A DNA stretch of 6,105 nt, from NCBI GenBank assembly GCA_002441865.1, contig DJNY01000010.1, positions 1 through 6,105 on the forward strand, written 5' to 3'. The position numbers and the translations under genes are program-made. The notes under the pieces are model-generated. The model ran no database searches. It was not told the DNA's origin and worked only from the letters and a program-made list of their open reading frames with translations. Shown in pieces: positions 5,036-6,105 of this stretch (within the stretch, counting starts at the first letter, position 1; each line of letters begins with the position of its first letter). The DNA is from Lachnospiraceae bacterium UBA6452. GTDB taxonomy: Bacteria > Bacillota > Clostridia > Lachnospirales > Lachnospiraceae.

Positions 5036-5509
5036 TTATTTCTGATTTGCAACCTGCTCGGGGCGGTTGTAGATGCTTTTTAATGCTTTTTTATATTTGG
5101 TTCGTGTTTTCCGATTTATCTTTCTGTTCATTTCAATAATTACATTACCACATCTATAGTATTCGTAATTTGAACCGTATTTCCAGCAATATCCCATCAT
5201 TGACGCAAAATCATTTATTGCTTCGTTCGAATCTTCATATAATAGAAGCATAACGTCACTTTTTTTAGAATTACTTATTTTAAATTCTACGCATTCTTTT
5301 ATTTCAGAGTTGAAAAAAACGTCTTTGGTATTAGTAAGATTTCTACTATATTTTGTTTTCTTTATTTTTAACTTTTGTGATTTAAATGCAGCAGTAATAT
5401 CTCGTCCAGACATATTCTGCAGATCCTGCGGCGTGGCTTCAACAACGCAGCTCATAATGAGCGTGAAACATAATGCTAAAACGGTAACTCTTTTGATTAG
5501 ATTTTTCAT
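5036..5509 (-). CDS. Small exported protein of unknown function
   Basis: I do not recognise this 157-residue protein. It starts MKNLIKRVTVLALCFTLIMSC: a basic n-region and a hydrophobic core of about 15 residues, then either a weak lipobox (IMSC, possible lipoprotein) or a signal peptidase I site near VVEA. The mature part has a Lys-rich segment (KSQKLKIKKTKYSR), a mixed central region with LLLYEDSNEAINDFASMMGYCWKYGSNYEYY, CGNVIIEMNRKI, and a basic C-terminus (RKTRTKYKKALKSIYNRPEQ). The alternation suggests a compact alpha/beta domain. The ATG at 5509 is preferred because GGAG lies six bases upstream and the signal peptide begins there; an upstream in-frame ATG at 5545 falls within a GC-rich hairpin. 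The gene is AT-rich compared with the hisF-lysA block, consistent with acquired DNA. No clear terminator separates it from the toxin gene 65 bp beyond its predicted promoter. Confidence 0.75.
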   Translation of the reverse strand: MKNLIKRVTVLALCFTLIMSCVVEATPQDLQNMSGRDITAAFKSQKLKIKKTKYSRNLTNTKDVFFNSEIKECVEFKISNSKKSDVMLLLYEDSNEAINDFASMMGYCWKYGSNYEYYRCGNVIIEMNRKINRKTRTKYKKALKSIYNRPEQVANQK

Positions 5510-5524
5510 ACAAATCTCCATTCC

Positions 5525-5543
5525 GCCGCCTTCGGCTGGCGGC
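5525..5543 (-). repeat. GC-rich hairpin next to the exported-protein start
   Basis: GCCGCC (5525-5530) and GGCGGC (5538-5543) pair perfectly around a 7-nt loop in otherwise AT-rich DNA. On the - strand it ends five bases before the GGAG of the exported-protein gene, so it lies in the mRNA leader. It could be a remnant of a palindromic repeat or a translational control element; neither is proven. Confidence 0.45.
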
Positions 5544-5629
5544 ACAAATAGTAATGAAAGCGTTTCAACTCTCTACATTATGCTTTAAAATAGTTTGTAA
5601 GAAGCTATACTACAAAGCACGGGAGGAGG

Positions 5630-5760
5630 AGTTGTAACAACTTTCTTCGTTTTAGACAGCATATAAATCAGTGTAAGTTCTGCCTTTTCAAGCACAAATA
5701 AGTGGCATCACGAATCCGTACACTAAGAATTGTTTAAGCGCCTTAGTTTAATTGTGTGGC
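5630..5760 (+). ncRNA. Candidate bridge-RNA region of the IS110-family element
   Basis: About 250 bp between the exported-protein gene and the transposase contain no convincing open reading frame. They do contain ordered pairing: AGTTG-TAA-CAACT (5630-5642); AGTGTA/TACACT (5670-5675 with 5719-5724) enclosing TGCCTT with AAGTGGCA (5681-5686 with 5700-5707, one bulge) and internal loops; and ACTAAG/CTTAGT (5722-5727 with 5742-5747) around a 14-nt loop. IS110-group elements such as IS621 encode, in the noncoding end before the transposase, a bridge RNA with a 5' stem-loop and two internal loops that bind target and donor DNA. The arrangement fits that plan, but ends and loop assignments are guesses and the IS boundary was not located. 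Confidence 0.4.
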
Positions 5761-5804
5761 AGTTCAGTCAATGGCTTCTTATCATTTACGAAAGGAGTCT
5801 GACT

Positions 5805-6105
5805 ATGAAAGTTACTTACCAAACCTGTTGTGGTGTCGATGTTCACAAATCTTTTCTCGTTGCCACAATTGTAAAAACTACGGGTGGCATTGAACCATCT
5901 TACCAAAAGAAGCGCTTTTCCACCTTTAACAATTCAATTCTTGAGTTCAAGCAATGGCTTCTCGACAATGATTGTCGTGATGTCTGCATGGAATCCACAG
6001 GTAAATACTGGGTTCCTGTCTTTAATCTTCTGGAAGATGAGATCAATGTTGTCATTGCCAATCCCAAGTGGGTAAAGGCTGTAAAAGGCAACAAAGATGA
6101 TACCA
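5805..6105 (+). CDS. IS110-family transposase (DEDD recombinase), N-terminal 100 residues
   Basis: The open frame runs off the window after 100 codons; full-length family members are about 320-420 residues. The N-terminal RuvC-like DEDD domain shows CGVDVHKSFLVATI with Asp12, the first acidic residue; VCMESTGKYWVPVFNLL with Glu63, the second; and IANPKWVKAVKGNKDDT, where Asp99 fits the third. The fourth Asp and the C-terminal serine-containing domain lie beyond the edge. The ATG is supported by AAAGGAG seven bases upstream. The protein acts with a bridge RNA from the same element to join donor and target DNA. There is no frameshift in the visible part, so the copy may be intact and recent. 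Confidence 0.93.
   Translation, partial: MKVTYQTCCGVDVHKSFLVATIVKTTGGIEPSYQKKRFSTFNNSILEFKQWLLDNDCRDVCMESTGKYWVPVFNLLEDEINVVIANPKWVKAVKGNKDDT

Larger units (their letters stand above)
5546..6105 (+). mobile_element. IS110-family insertion sequence, left part (boundary approximate)
   Basis: The transposase start and the preceding structured noncoding DNA identify the left end of an IS110-family element. It continues past the window edge. These elements usually lack clear terminal inverted repeats, so the left boundary cannot be read from one copy. It should fall somewhere between about 5546 and 5640, since a noncoding left end of some 160-260 bp is normal. Finding the right end outside the window would settle it. 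Confidence 0.6.

Noticed and set aside
4814..5083. 89-residue open frame on the + strand
   Set aside because: It runs antisense through the toxin gene, its leader and the end of the exported-protein gene, has no ribosome binding site, and starts inside the shared terminator.
5310..5588. 92-residue open frame on the + strand
   Set aside because: Antisense of the exported-protein gene, which has a signal peptide and ribosome binding site; this frame has neither.

Overview
The window looks like chromosomal DNA of a Gram-positive Clostridia bacterium, most likely a Lachnospiraceae-type gut anaerobe. The reasons are AGGAGG-like ribosome binding sites, TTGACA/TATAAT promoters, moderate GC, and the pairing of a meso-diaminopimelate dehydrogenase with a diaminopimelate decarboxylase. 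The genus is an inference; no taxonomic marker gene is present.

The left two thirds (1-4344) is housekeeping DNA, all on the + strand. It holds the C-terminal part of hisF (histidine biosynthesis, cut by the window edge) and a family-1 uracil-DNA glycosylase (ung). A promoter at 1247-1274 then starts a three-gene unit: a TrmB-type HTH regulator, ddh and lysA. Ddh makes meso-DAP in one step from tetrahydrodipicolinate, and LysA decarboxylates meso-DAP to L-lysine, so the operon covers the cell-wall/lysine branch point. The first gene is a candidate regulator of it, with a candidate operator over the start site.

A tRNA-Leu(CAA) gene with its own promoter (4393-4537) separates this from an accessory region. 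After the tRNA come three consecutive hairpins, the last a terminator. Next is a compact locus (4681-4971) that reads as a type I toxin-antitoxin module: a 28-residue holin-like (Hol-Tox-type) membrane peptide on the - strand, and a strong + strand promoter making a short RNA of about 100 nt. The RNA converges on the toxin mRNA and shares its bidirectional terminator. This is the most interesting part of the window. The promoter and 5' leader of the short RNA and of the toxin mRNA are inverted, diverged copies of one another (40 of 53 positions match). The toxin leader can fold so that its Shine-Dalgarno is sequestered, and the short RNA carries a second copy of the sequestering strand.

To the right lie an AT-rich gene for a small exported protein of unknown function (- strand) and the left end of an IS110-family insertion sequence. 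Its transposase is cut by the window edge after 100 residues. The noncoding DNA before it folds into stem-loops with internal loops, where the bridge RNA of such elements is expected. tRNA-adjacent location, toxin-antitoxin, orphan exported gene and IS together suggest a small mobile or variable region next to a conserved operon.
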